A DNA stretch of 64,000 nt from Lachnospiraceae bacterium (lineage in GTDB: Bacteria; Bacillota; Clostridia; Lachnospirales; Lachnospiraceae). The stretch covers positions 1 to 64,000 of the forward strand of contig VSNO01000004.1 of assembly GCA_009774375.1 (NCBI GenBank). The letters run 5' to 3'. Both the position numbers and the translations under genes were made by a program. Shown in pieces: positions 26,386 to 33,731 of this stretch. Position 1 is the first letter of the stretch. Each line of letters starts with the position of its first letter. Under the pieces are notes generated by a model, which saw only the letters and a list, made by a program, of their open reading frames with translations, was not told where the DNA came from and made no database searches.

Positions 26386-27396
26386 CTAAACACACTTTGC
26401 CGCTTCTAATTGAAGCCTGCTTTCAAGGCACATAATACCGCTCGCGGTATTATAACTTCCGGATATTCTCTTGTTCACTAATTTACATCTTGAACTTGGA
26501 CAATATTTATACATACTGCATCCGATACAGTTGTTGGTTTCTATATCATTCATTTTTTGAATCAGGTTTATTTTTTCCTGATACAGCCCCTGATCAGTAC
26601 GCCCTATGATCCATTCAGTATCCCCAACAGCTAACGAACAAGGATATATCGTACCATCAGGCAGTATGTGAAAATTTGTCACTCCTCCATCGCATATTCC
26701 TTTTGGTGTTAACGGCGTATAAGTAACCCCTGCAATACTTGCCTCGTCGTAACCATTTTCCTGTACGTAATTTTTTACCCGCCTAAATTGCTCTATAATT
26801 AATTCTTCATCTTCGTCCACCCAATGCGAATCAAACATATCAAGTATAGGATCAATTTTATTAAATCCCTCTTGCAAGAAAAAGCAGATCGTTTCATATA
26901 AAAATAAAATTGTCTTATGCGTAACCGTTACTCTAATCCTTATTTTTTTGTATTTACTGATTTCTTTTGCTGTTTTAATCACTCTCTCAAAAGAACCCTC
27001 ACCGTTTAAGTAAACACGATATAAATTGTGTATATCCGATTTCCCATCTACGCTTACAGATATGTTGTCTAACTTCTTGATTATCTCCTTTTGTCTTTGT
27101 CCATATAAAGTGCCATTGGTTGTCATTCCGTATACTATCTTTTCCCGTGCAACTGCTTTCTCCACAGTATTCATTATCTCTTCGATCGCATCACAATTTA
27201 ATAGCGGTTCACCACCATGAAAAGAAATAAAGAAACGTTCTTCCTTATTCCATTCCTCCAAACCTGTTAATAGCGAAAATGATTCCTTAATGACTTTATA
27301 TGACATATATTCTTTTTTTATGTTATTTCCCACCCGATTATAACAATATCTGCAATTCAAATTGCAATCTTGTGTTGTCCAGAATGTAATATCCAT
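26386..27396 (-). CDS. Radical SAM/SPASM peptide-modifying enzyme 2
   Basis: About 336 residues from ATG 27396 (GAGG 9 nt upstream; the TTG at 27423 lies inside the previous gene). The SAM-binding cluster motif CNLNCRYC (C11, C15, C18) is at the N-terminus, followed by FHGGEPLLN. The C-terminal SPASM-like region has CDGGVTNFHILPDGTIYPC and NCIGCSMYKYCPSSRCKL, giving ligands for one or two auxiliary 4Fe-4S clusters. It has no separate N-terminal recognition domain, so it may rely on enzyme 1. Precursor gene follows after 40 nt. Probable role: thioether or C-C bond formation, or epimerisation, on the precursor. Confidence 0.9.
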   Translation of the reverse strand: MDITFWTTQDCNLNCRYCYNRVGNNIKKEYMSYKVIKESFSLLTGLEEWNKEERFFISFHGGEPLLNCDAIEEIMNTVEKAVAREKIVYGMTTNGTLYGQRQKEIIKKLDNISVSVDGKSDIHNLYRVYLNGEGSFERVIKTAKEISKYKKIRIRVTVTHKTILFLYETICFFLQEGFNKIDPILDMFDSHWVDEDEELIIEQFRRVKNYVQENGYDEASIAGVTYTPLTPKGICDGGVTNFHILPDGTIYPCSLAVGDTEWIIGRTDQGLYQEKINLIQKMNDIETNNCIGCSMYKYCPSSRCKLVNKRISGSYNTASGIMCLESRLQLEAAKCV

Positions 27397-27400
27397 CACA

Positions 27401-28660
27401 TCATACCTCACCCCATAATGCAAAAGTCAGATTTTCTTTCTTATGTCTACAATATAGATCAAAATTACGATCATTCTTGACTGTTTGCTCAAATAAAAAT
27501 GGACAGTGCCAACAGAAATAACGCACATTACAGTCTTTACATTTTTCAAGATACTCTGGCATTTTCAATTCAAATTCCCGATATACCTTTGTTTCCTTAT
27601 ATTTTTCCATCCAGAAAAAATCTCTGACATTCTCTATTTTCGTTATATTTCCAACGGATTGATTCATATACTCATACGGTGCGCACAAAAAAATATCTCC
27701 TGTTGGTGCTATCGTAACAGATCCATATCTCCCACCGCAGGAACCAAATTTTACATCAGGCTGACTGCTCCTTTTCTCATCTACCAAATTCCCATCAACT
27801 GAATCATTAGATATAAATCTCTTTTCGCTGGATACATACCAATCCTGATAATTTTTCCCTCTTCCTACAGGCGCAAATGAACGCAGCATAGGTGTGACTC
27901 CCCACTTTGAACACAATTCATAAAACTTGTCTTTGTAAACCCTGTTTTCATTTGTCAGAACCATTGATAGTGAAATCTTTTTCATTCCTGCTTCCTTCAA
28001 ATATCGAATCGCGTTCACCACTTTACCAAATACGCCTGCACCACGAATTGTCCTGCATGTCTCTTCATCAACACCGTCTATACTGATAAAAATTTTATCA
28101 AATATACTTGCTATCTGTTTCGCATTTTCTGCGGTTATCAATGTTCCGTTTGTCATCAGCATCAGTTCATTCTCATATTGCCCTTTTATGTAAGCCGACA
28201 GTTCAAAGAAGCAGGAAAGAACCATTGGCTCCCCGCCTGTTATGGTTAACGATTCCGGGGTCAGACTTATTATACTATCCGCGATATCATATATTAATTT
28301 ATTTTCATCTGATGATTGTCTTACTGTACACGCATCGGCAATGCAATGCCTGCAACTTAGATTGCATTCGTTTGTAAGTTCCCATTGAATACTGTATGAT
28401 CTTATCGATTCTTCATCTTGAGTTTCTACCAGTATTCTTTTCTGCAATAATAATTCAGTTAATTTCTGAAAATACTCTAAATCTTCACTCTCCTCAAAAA
28501 CCTGGCTATACCGATGTATATCAATTCCATTTTGAATCAATTGCTCCAAGATGTCATAACATTCTTTACTGATCTTTAAATAAGTACACATATATTTATT
28601 TCCAACTATTATTTGATCGTTATTCTGGATAAACAAAAAATGTCGTGTAAATTTGTACAT
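27401..28660 (-). CDS. Radical SAM/SPASM peptide-modifying enzyme 1 with recognition domain
   Basis: A 419-residue enzyme. Residues 1-80 form a PqqD/RRE-like winged-helix region that would bind the leader peptide; the radical SAM motif CNLSCRHC is at C99, C103, C106; then LTITGGEPMVL. The C-terminal SPASM domain has CGGRYGSVTIAPTGDIFLC and CKDCNVRYFCWHCPF. This architecture (RRE - radical SAM - SPASM) is typical of sactionine/ranthionine synthases and of peptide maturases such as those of subtilosin A. First gene of the leftward operon, promoter at 28698-28726. GAGAGG ribosome site. AT-rich codon use unlike the core genes around the island. Confidence 0.92.
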   Translation of the reverse strand: MYKFTRHFLFIQNNDQIIVGNKYMCTYLKISKECYDILEQLIQNGIDIHRYSQVFEESEDLEYFQKLTELLLQKRILVETQDEESIRSYSIQWELTNECNLSCRHCIADACTVRQSSDENKLIYDIADSIISLTPESLTITGGEPMVLSCFFELSAYIKGQYENELMLMTNGTLITAENAKQIASIFDKIFISIDGVDEETCRTIRGAGVFGKVVNAIRYLKEAGMKKISLSMVLTNENRVYKDKFYELCSKWGVTPMLRSFAPVGRGKNYQDWYVSSEKRFISNDSVDGNLVDEKRSSQPDVKFGSCGGRYGSVTIAPTGDIFLCAPYEYMNQSVGNITKIENVRDFFWMEKYKETKVYREFELKMPEYLEKCKDCNVRYFCWHCPFLFEQTVKNDRNFDLYCRHKKENLTFALWGEV

Positions 28661-28697
28661 CTTATTTTCCTCTCATCGCATGAACTCTTATGATTTG

Positions 28698-28726
28698 TTA
28701 ATAAGATGCTAGCATTGCCTTGGCAA
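28698..28726 (-). promoter_or_regulatory. Promoter of the radical SAM peptide operon
   Basis: On the minus strand TTGCCA (28726-28721), 17 nt, TATTAA (28703-28698), about 38 nt before the start of enzyme 1. A small inverted repeat ATTGCC-TT-GGCAAT (28714-28727) covers the -35, and the larger repeat at 28732-28775 lies directly upstream of it. Confidence 0.6.
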
Positions 28727-28731
28727 TCATA

Positions 28732-28775
28732 CAAGGGACAGAATCAGCAATTTAACTTTCCAATTCTGTCCCTTG
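28732..28775. promoter_or_regulatory. 13-bp inverted repeat between divergent promoters
   Basis: CAAGGGACAGAAT (28732-28744) and its perfect reverse complement ATTCTGTCCCTTG (28763-28775), 18 nt apart. Neither strand has a T-run after it, so it is not a terminator. It starts 6 nt upstream of the -35 of the radical SAM operon and its right arm overlaps the -35 of the peptide gene, the position of an activator/repressor site. The likely binder is the two-HTH regulator encoded at 29008-30906 (inference). Confidence 0.6.
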
Positions 28776-28801
28776 CAATGAATCCTCTACTTATTTACAG
28801 T
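28773..28801 (+). promoter_or_regulatory. Candidate promoter of the signal-peptide gene
   Basis: TTGCAA (28773-28778), 17 nt, TACAGT (28796-28801), 54 nt before the ATG at 28856. The -10 is weak, consistent with a regulated promoter. Confidence 0.4.
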
Positions 28802-28855
28802 AAGGATATCCCAAGAAAAATTTCAAAACAAAAACGAATATGGAGGTATTTAAGA

Positions 28856-29020
28856 ATGAAACATCTTAATTTAAGGAATGTACTGTTAGCTCTTACACTC
28901 GTGTTTTTTATGCAGCATGGTTCTATTTTATTGCCTGACCTGCCGGAAGACCCTTACTCTGATGAGGAAATGATTTCCCCACAAAATGATAAGCCTAACC
29001 CTGACACTCATGTAGATTGA
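28856..29020 (+). CDS. 54-residue secreted peptide, candidate pheromone precursor
   Basis: ATG 28856 has GGAGG 9 nt upstream. The peptide opens MKHLNLRNV, then a hydrophobic signal segment at about 9-19 (VLLALTLVFFM) and an acidic, Pro-rich tail (LLPDLPEDPYSDEEM, then NDKPNPDTHVD). Short secreted peptides next to a helix-rich HTH regulator are typical of RNPP/Rgg-like quorum circuits; in Clostridia QssR-type systems have this layout. The stop overlaps the convergent regulator gene by 13 nt. The mature signal could be part of the acidic tail. Too short and family-less to prove by sequence alone. Confidence 0.7.
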   Translation: MKHLNLRNVLLALTLVFFMQHGSILLPDLPEDPYSDEEMISPQNDKPNPDTHVD

Positions 29021-30906
29021 TACAATTTTTCACAATAAAACTTTTCATTAAAAGAACGTTTGCAAAAATGACTGAACATGAGACATTGTTTCAAGGTTGC
29101 AGTCATTTTTTCTTTTGTGATCTGCTGCCCGTTACACGCCTTCTGTTCCTTCTCATTCCACAACATATCATAAAGAAACTCATTCACCATATATAGTCTT
29201 CTGCATCTTAATACTTCTCTTAAAGCTTTTTTATCCAGTTCTGTTGCCAGCTGGTACTCTCCCAGATTGCCAAGCTCGCTCGCGACAATAGCCATGACAA
29301 ATTCATACATGGAAATATACTCTGACAGCTGATCTTTCTTTGCAAACTTTTCAAAGAAGTGTATCAGGAACCCGATCACCTCCCTTTTTTCCGCCTGTTC
29401 AAGCCCCTGAATCCTTTTGCAGACACATGACATCTCTGTTTCCGTCAGGTACACATCTTCGGCTTCATATATTTTTTCTGCTTTCAGCGTACACCTGAGT
29501 GCGTCCGCCTCCCTTACTGCAAACGCTTCCTCCGTGATCTTCCCTTCCATCAGGTCAAGCGATGCCTCCGCCTCCATCACATACTGCTTGTTTTCTGGTA
29601 TCTCAAGACAGACCTTTGCCTTTAACCGCTCCAACAGTAACCTGGCTTTGACCGGATCACGGTTATTCCGGCTGTATGTCATCTCTGTCATCAGCTCCAG
29701 CACACTCCTGTCGTTCGTCACAAGCGCTGTCTTCTGAATTTCCCTGGACAGCCCCAGGCGCCTCATGATCCTGCCAACCGGTTCCCGCTGCATATCCGAC
29801 TTTCCCTGCTCCGTCTTTCGGAGGGATTTGGTAGAACAGATCCCGTCACAGACTTCCTCCTGCGTCAGTCCGAGCATATTTCTGCGGATGCGCAGGACAT
29901 CGCCGACCGCGTACACCCATCTTTGTCGGTACAGGTACGTACAGTCCTGCATATAGACTGGTATGCCGTATGCTGTATAGAGTTCCCGCAGCAGCGCTTC
30001 CAGTTCGGCGCTCTCCTTCAGGACATTCTGATACAAAACGGCCTCCTGCTGTTTCCCGCTCTCCGCGAGCTGCCTGACCATATCTGTCAATATCTTTCCC
30101 TTGTACTCCAACAGTTCCACCAGATAAAACACACGCCCCGTATTCCGCAATAGCTCGATCACGTCATCGCAGAGCTGCAGTAACTGCTGCAGCTCTGCCT
30201 GCGCCATCGTATGATCCTCAGCCAGGATCTCCCTCAGATAATAATACGCGGTCTTAGAATAGATCTTCGCTGTGGACAGCTCATCATACAGGGAATCCTT
30301 CACATACTCCAGCCAGTATCTGCACTTGTCAGCGAAACCGGACGCTGACGCCCTGCAGCACTCATACTCCAGCACCATGTTCACTTCCAGCACGGACAAC
30401 TGCTTTGGCTGTATATAGACCAGATCCACCTCCGGCACAGTCAGCCGCACTGCCTCCCCGTAAAGGCGGGCAAGCTCCGCCCTGTCCGCCCCCTGGAGCT
30501 TTACGCATTCTGCCTGCATCATAAGACAGAACTGGCGTCTCATCCGGTCGGAGGGATCCTGCCTTTCGTAATCCCTGATCAGATTCCCTGCCTTCGGAAA
30601 GTCTCTCCGGTCTACCGCCCACAGGATCCTGTGCTGCCATTCCCACTCCGCATGATCCTCATTGTTCAGCAGGTTTTCATACTTGTCCGGTGTGACGCCA
30701 AGCCGTCCCAGGAGACGGTCCCGCATCGTTTTCGGGACGGGTCTGATCTCACTCTCGATCCTGGAGAGCTGGCTGGCATCCATCAGCCCCTCCGACAGCT
30801 TCTCGCCCGTCACGCCCGACTCCTCCCGCACCCGCTTTAGAAATACGCCAAACTCCTGCTCCGACTGCAGCGGTTCCTTCAACACATTTTTTCGCTTTCT
30901 CATCAT
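29008..30906 (-). CDS. Large transcriptional regulator with two HTH domains and helical sensor region
   Basis: About 632 residues from ATG 30906 (GGGG about 9 nt upstream; the GTG at 30930 is less likely). A first XRE-type HTH at about 19-79 (FGVFLKRVREESGVTGEKLSE, DASQLSRIES) and a second at about 335-395 (GDVLRIRRNMLGLTQEEVCDG, STKSLRKTEQGK) are separated and followed by all-helical, TPR-like stretches. The build resembles duplicated Rgg/PlcR-type proteins that bind a re-imported peptide through the helical repeats. It ends tail-to-tail with the small secreted-peptide gene. Likely controller of the radical SAM peptide operon; this is inference from position. Confidence 0.8.
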   Translation of the reverse strand: MMRKRKNVLKEPLQSEQEFGVFLKRVREESGVTGEKLSEGLMDASQLSRIESEIRPVPKTMRDRLLGRLGVTPDKYENLLNNEDHAEWEWQHRILWAVDRRDFPKAGNLIRDYERQDPSDRMRRQFCLMMQAECVKLQGADRAELARLYGEAVRLTVPEVDLVYIQPKQLSVLEVNMVLEYECCRASASGFADKCRYWLEYVKDSLYDELSTAKIYSKTAYYYLREILAEDHTMAQAELQQLLQLCDDVIELLRNTGRVFYLVELLEYKGKILTDMVRQLAESGKQQEAVLYQNVLKESAELEALLRELYTAYGIPVYMQDCTYLYRQRWVYAVGDVLRIRRNMLGLTQEEVCDGICSTKSLRKTEQGKSDMQREPVGRIMRRLGLSREIQKTALVTNDRSVLELMTEMTYSRNNRDPVKARLLLERLKAKVCLEIPENKQYVMEAEASLDLMEGKITEEAFAVREADALRCTLKAEKIYEAEDVYLTETEMSCVCKRIQGLEQAEKREVIGFLIHFFEKFAKKDQLSEYISMYEFVMAIVASELGNLGEYQLATELDKKALREVLRCRRLYMVNEFLYDMLWNEKEQKACNGQQITKEKMTATLKQCLMFSHFCKRSFNEKFYCEKLYQST

Positions 30907-30918
30907 CCGTATCTTCCC

Positions 30919-30951
30919 CTTATCTATCACTTATCCATCACTTATCCATCA
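30919..30951 (-). repeat. Three tandem 11-bp repeats before the regulator gene
   Basis: CTTATCTATCA, CTTATCCATCA, CTTATCCATCA in direct succession on the plus strand, between the regulator start and the stop of the ATPase gene. They lie where the regulator's leader or operator would be; could also be simple slippage. Confidence 0.55.
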
Positions 30952-30962
30952 TGAGAAACGAT

Positions 30963-32261
30963 TCATATGCAAAACGCCGCATACAGCGGCACGGCGCAGA
31001 GATCCCCCTCCGCGCCAAAATTCTTCTCCGACAGCCGGACCGCCTTCTCAGGTGCATACATTTTTTTATAATGCTGCAGGCTTTTTGCCCTGACATGCTC
31101 TCCCGACTTCACTTCGATGGGGATCACCCGCCCGTGCTGCTGTATCACAAAGTCCACCTCCGCCGCCGGTGAATCACTTGTCCAGTAGTACAAGTCATAA
31201 CCGTTTGTCCTCAGCGCCTGCGCGATATAGTTTTCCGTCAGGCTGCCGCGATAGATTTCTGACAGCTCCTTTCTGACGATGCTCTCCGGCGTTATCCCTG
31301 TGAACGCCGACAGCAGCCCGACATCGGACAGATACAGTTTAAACGCGGAGACATCGCGGAAAGCTGTCAGGGGCATGTCGCCCCTGCTCACCCTGTCGCA
31401 CCGGAGCACGACGCCCGAATAGACGAGCCACGCGATCGAGTCCCCAAAGAGCCCCGCCGTCGCACCTTTTCGGATCAGCTTATACTGAAATTTTTTATTT
31501 TCCTTTGCAAGCTGTGCCGGCATTGACATATAGGCATTTCTGATCCTGGTGCTCTCGCTGTCTGTGGTGTATTTTGCCATGTCCGCAGTGTAGGCGTTCA
31601 TCAGCAGGTTCTGTATCTCCGGCACATTGATCAGCGAACCTCTGTCCAGATACTCATTGACTGCCGCCGGCATTCCGCCAATATATAGATATCTGTAGTA
31701 CCATTCAGACAATTCCTGGTGCGCCGCCGCCGACAGCTCCTGCATCCTGCTGTAATGTTCCCTTATCATTTCCACAAAGTACTCTTTTCCTACAGCGCGC
31801 AGAAATTCATCAAAGCCAAGCGGATACAATGTTTTCATGAGGACCTTTCCAACCGGAAACGAATATTTTTCACGGTTGACCGCCACTCCCAGCAGGCTTC
31901 CCGCTGCTGCGATATGGTACTCCGGCGCCTCCTCGCAAAAGTATTTCAGCGCTGTCAGCGCACGTTCGCACGCCTGGATCTCATCGAAAATGAGAAGTGT
32001 CCTGTCCGGTATGATCTTCTGGTTAAAATACTCCTCCAAGAGTCTGATGATCCTGTCCGGGGACAGCTCGCCCTGAAAATAGTCTGACACGATACGCATC
32101 CTCTCAAAATTGATATATACCGTATTTTGGAAAAACCTGTCGCCGAGCTCACGCAGAATATATGTTTTCCCAACCTGACGCACTCCGTGCAGAAGAAGCG
32201 GCATTCTTCCTGCACCCATGTTCTTCCATTCGATCAACTCCTGCATCATATTTCGTTCCAT
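30963..32261 (-). CDS. AAA ATPase with DUF4143
   Basis: A 432-residue member of the AAA_14/DUF4143 family common in anaerobes. Walker A is HGVRQVGKTYIL at about 25-36, Walker B LLIFDEIQACERALTALKYF at about 88-107, and the C-terminal DUF4143 nuclease-like part has AEVDFVIQQHGRVIPIEVKSG, which resembles a PD-(D/E)XK core (D...E-V-K). Cytosolic. Role unknown; members are often scattered in many copies and have been proposed to act in DNA handling or defence. AAAGGAG lies 12 nt before the ATG. It stands between the island regulator and the membrane protein gene. Confidence 0.88.
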   Translation of the reverse strand: MERNMMQELIEWKNMGAGRMPLLLHGVRQVGKTYILRELGDRFFQNTVYINFERMRIVSDYFQGELSPDRIIRLLEEYFNQKIIPDRTLLIFDEIQACERALTALKYFCEEAPEYHIAAAGSLLGVAVNREKYSFPVGKVLMKTLYPLGFDEFLRAVGKEYFVEMIREHYSRMQELSAAAHQELSEWYYRYLYIGGMPAAVNEYLDRGSLINVPEIQNLLMNAYTADMAKYTTDSESTRIRNAYMSMPAQLAKENKKFQYKLIRKGATAGLFGDSIAWLVYSGVVLRCDRVSRGDMPLTAFRDVSAFKLYLSDVGLLSAFTGITPESIVRKELSEIYRGSLTENYIAQALRTNGYDLYYWTSDSPAAEVDFVIQQHGRVIPIEVKSGEHVRAKSLQHYKKMYAPEKAVRLSEKNFGAEGDLCAVPLYAAFCI

Positions 32262-32316
32262 ACAGCTACTGTTCTCCTTTTAAGTACTTTTTTTAAATAT
32301 TATATCATTATTTCCG

Positions 32317-32370
32317 TATCAAAAACAAGAAAAAAGTCATTTCTAAATGACTTTTTTCTTGTTTTTGATA
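32317..32370 (-). terminator. Perfect 26-bp inverted repeat, terminator
   Basis: Arms 32317-32342 and 32345-32370 are perfect complements with a 2-nt loop; the outer half is A/T rich (TATCAAAAACAAG), the inner part is GTCATTT/AAATGAC. It begins 3 nt after the stop of the leftward membrane-protein gene and has T-runs on both strands, so it should stop transcription either way. Confidence 0.75.
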
Positions 32371-32373
32371 TCA

Positions 32374-33414
32374 CTATTTACTCAGCGTCCGATATTTCAG
32401 ATCCAGAAATGCTTCCCTGTCACTTCGGAGCAGATAGGAATATTCAGGGTTACTGCCTGTGACAATGTGGGAAAAGCCACTGTAGCCATCCACGAGCGCC
32501 TTGCATTTTTTCTCGGAAGACAGGACCACCTTCCGTGTGCTGCCATCCAGCATCTCCCACAGCACATAGTAGGTGAGCCCGTATCTGGACTGCTGGCTGG
32601 CGGTGTGCACCCAGATCACCTGGCTGTTATCCAGGATCAGGGGATCCAGCTTCGCACTGAAAGTCCACCTCCTTCCGATGAAGACACTGCCCTGCCTGTC
32701 TGCGGCCGCAAAATCACTTTCCAGCGCCTCCATCGTGACAGCGGGATTGGCTTCCAGGTATTTCCTGATCTGTTTTTGGGGCGAATCCTTTATCGTCCAT
32801 ATGAGGACAAGCACGGCAAACAGAAAGAACACGGAACCGATCGCAGTGATGCCGTATACATTGCTGAGACTCTGCCCGTGGATCCTGCCGTCGCCGATGT
32901 GATACACGACCGTGTCCGGATCCAGTCCCATCTGTTTTGCCACACGTTTATAGTAATCCAGCTCTTCCCCCTCCAGCACCTCCAGCGTACCGGCGATCTT
33001 CACGCCTGTTTCCAAAAGCTCCTGATCCTGTTCCATGGCATCATAAAACACTTCCGCCTGATCAGCCATCTCGTCATAGCGCTTATACGGAACTTCGACA
33101 GAGAGACAGATGCCCCGTTCCTCATCCAGCACCAGCCACGAGGAGCGGTCCTTCTTCGTCCCGGTGGAGACACCGTTGATCTTTGTCGTCTTCGTGGTTT
33201 CCATATACTCGTCCACAGGATACAGGACCTCCCAGGACACATATTTTCCAACCATGTCAGCAAGCTCTGCCTCCGCCGGGAGCGGCTTTGCCCCCATCAG
33301 GGCTGTAATGCAGGATAAGCCTGTGTCACAGAGCATCCAGATACCCACGGCGGCGCAGAACAGGATGATCCCGATCGCTCCTTTGATTTGTCCCATACGT
33401 AATTTTCTCAGCAC
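32374..33414 (-). CDS. Two-helix membrane protein of unknown function
   Basis: About 346 residues from the GTG at 33414 (GGAGG 10 nt upstream). One helix near the N-terminus (IGIILFCAAVGIWMLCD), a 130-residue extracytoplasmic part, a second helix (AIGSVFFLFAVLVLIWTI) and a C-terminal domain of about 130 residues ending YLLRSDREAFLDLKYRTLSK. It resembles uncharacterised Lachnospiraceae membrane proteins of the DUF6709 type, a match I hold loosely. Single-gene unit with its own terminator. Confidence 0.72.
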   Translation of the reverse strand: MLRKLRMGQIKGAIGIILFCAAVGIWMLCDTGLSCITALMGAKPLPAEAELADMVGKYVSWEVLYPVDEYMETTKTTKINGVSTGTKKDRSSWLVLDEERGICLSVEVPYKRYDEMADQAEVFYDAMEQDQELLETGVKIAGTLEVLEGEELDYYKRVAKQMGLDPDTVVYHIGDGRIHGQSLSNVYGITAIGSVFFLFAVLVLIWTIKDSPQKQIRKYLEANPAVTMEALESDFAAADRQGSVFIGRRWTFSAKLDPLILDNSQVIWVHTASQQSRYGLTYYVLWEMLDGSTRKVVLSSEKKCKALVDGYSGFSHIVTGSNPEYSYLLRSDREAFLDLKYRTLSK

Positions 33415-33584
33415 CTTATTTGTTCCTCCTTTGTTTACTTTAGAGCATTTTTCAAACACGCTCCAGTACATTATACCATCTCTGCACACAATGTGAAACG
33501 ATTATGAAAATAAACCTCCGTTATAATTCACAAATTTTTAATAATTTTTCCCCCTCTGTACACAAAAAAGTACAAAGAATAGTG

Positions 33585-33614
33585 TTGACGTGTATACAAA
33601 ATTAAGGATATAAT
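33585..33614 (+). promoter_or_regulatory. pflB promoter
   Basis: TTGACG (33585-33590), 18 nt, TATAAT (33609-33614); a 117-nt leader follows, with a small hairpin GCGGT-GCCAT-ACCGC near 33681 and an AGGAGG site before ATG. The rest of the 317-nt gap to the leftward gene holds nothing else I recognise. Confidence 0.7.
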
Positions 33615-33731
33615 ACAGTTATGAATGTTAGACAGGACTTCACATTTTCGTAACAATCAACATTCTAAACTTCAGTAACCCGCGGTGCCATACCGCATAA
33701 AATTTTATTTATATTTAGGAGGCTTTGCAAA

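Noticed and set aside
30919..30951. CRISPR-like repeat array
   Set aside because: The 11-bp units are directly adjacent with no spacers and no cas genes are present.
30963..32261. DUF4143 ATPase as part of the peptide pathway or a defence system
   Set aside because: Such ATPases are scattered widely in anaerobe genomes; nothing here besides position links it to the neighbouring island.
32317..32370. Inverted repeat as a transposon end or MITE
   Set aside because: The arms are separated by 2 nt, follow a stop codon directly and have T-runs; a terminator is the simpler reading.
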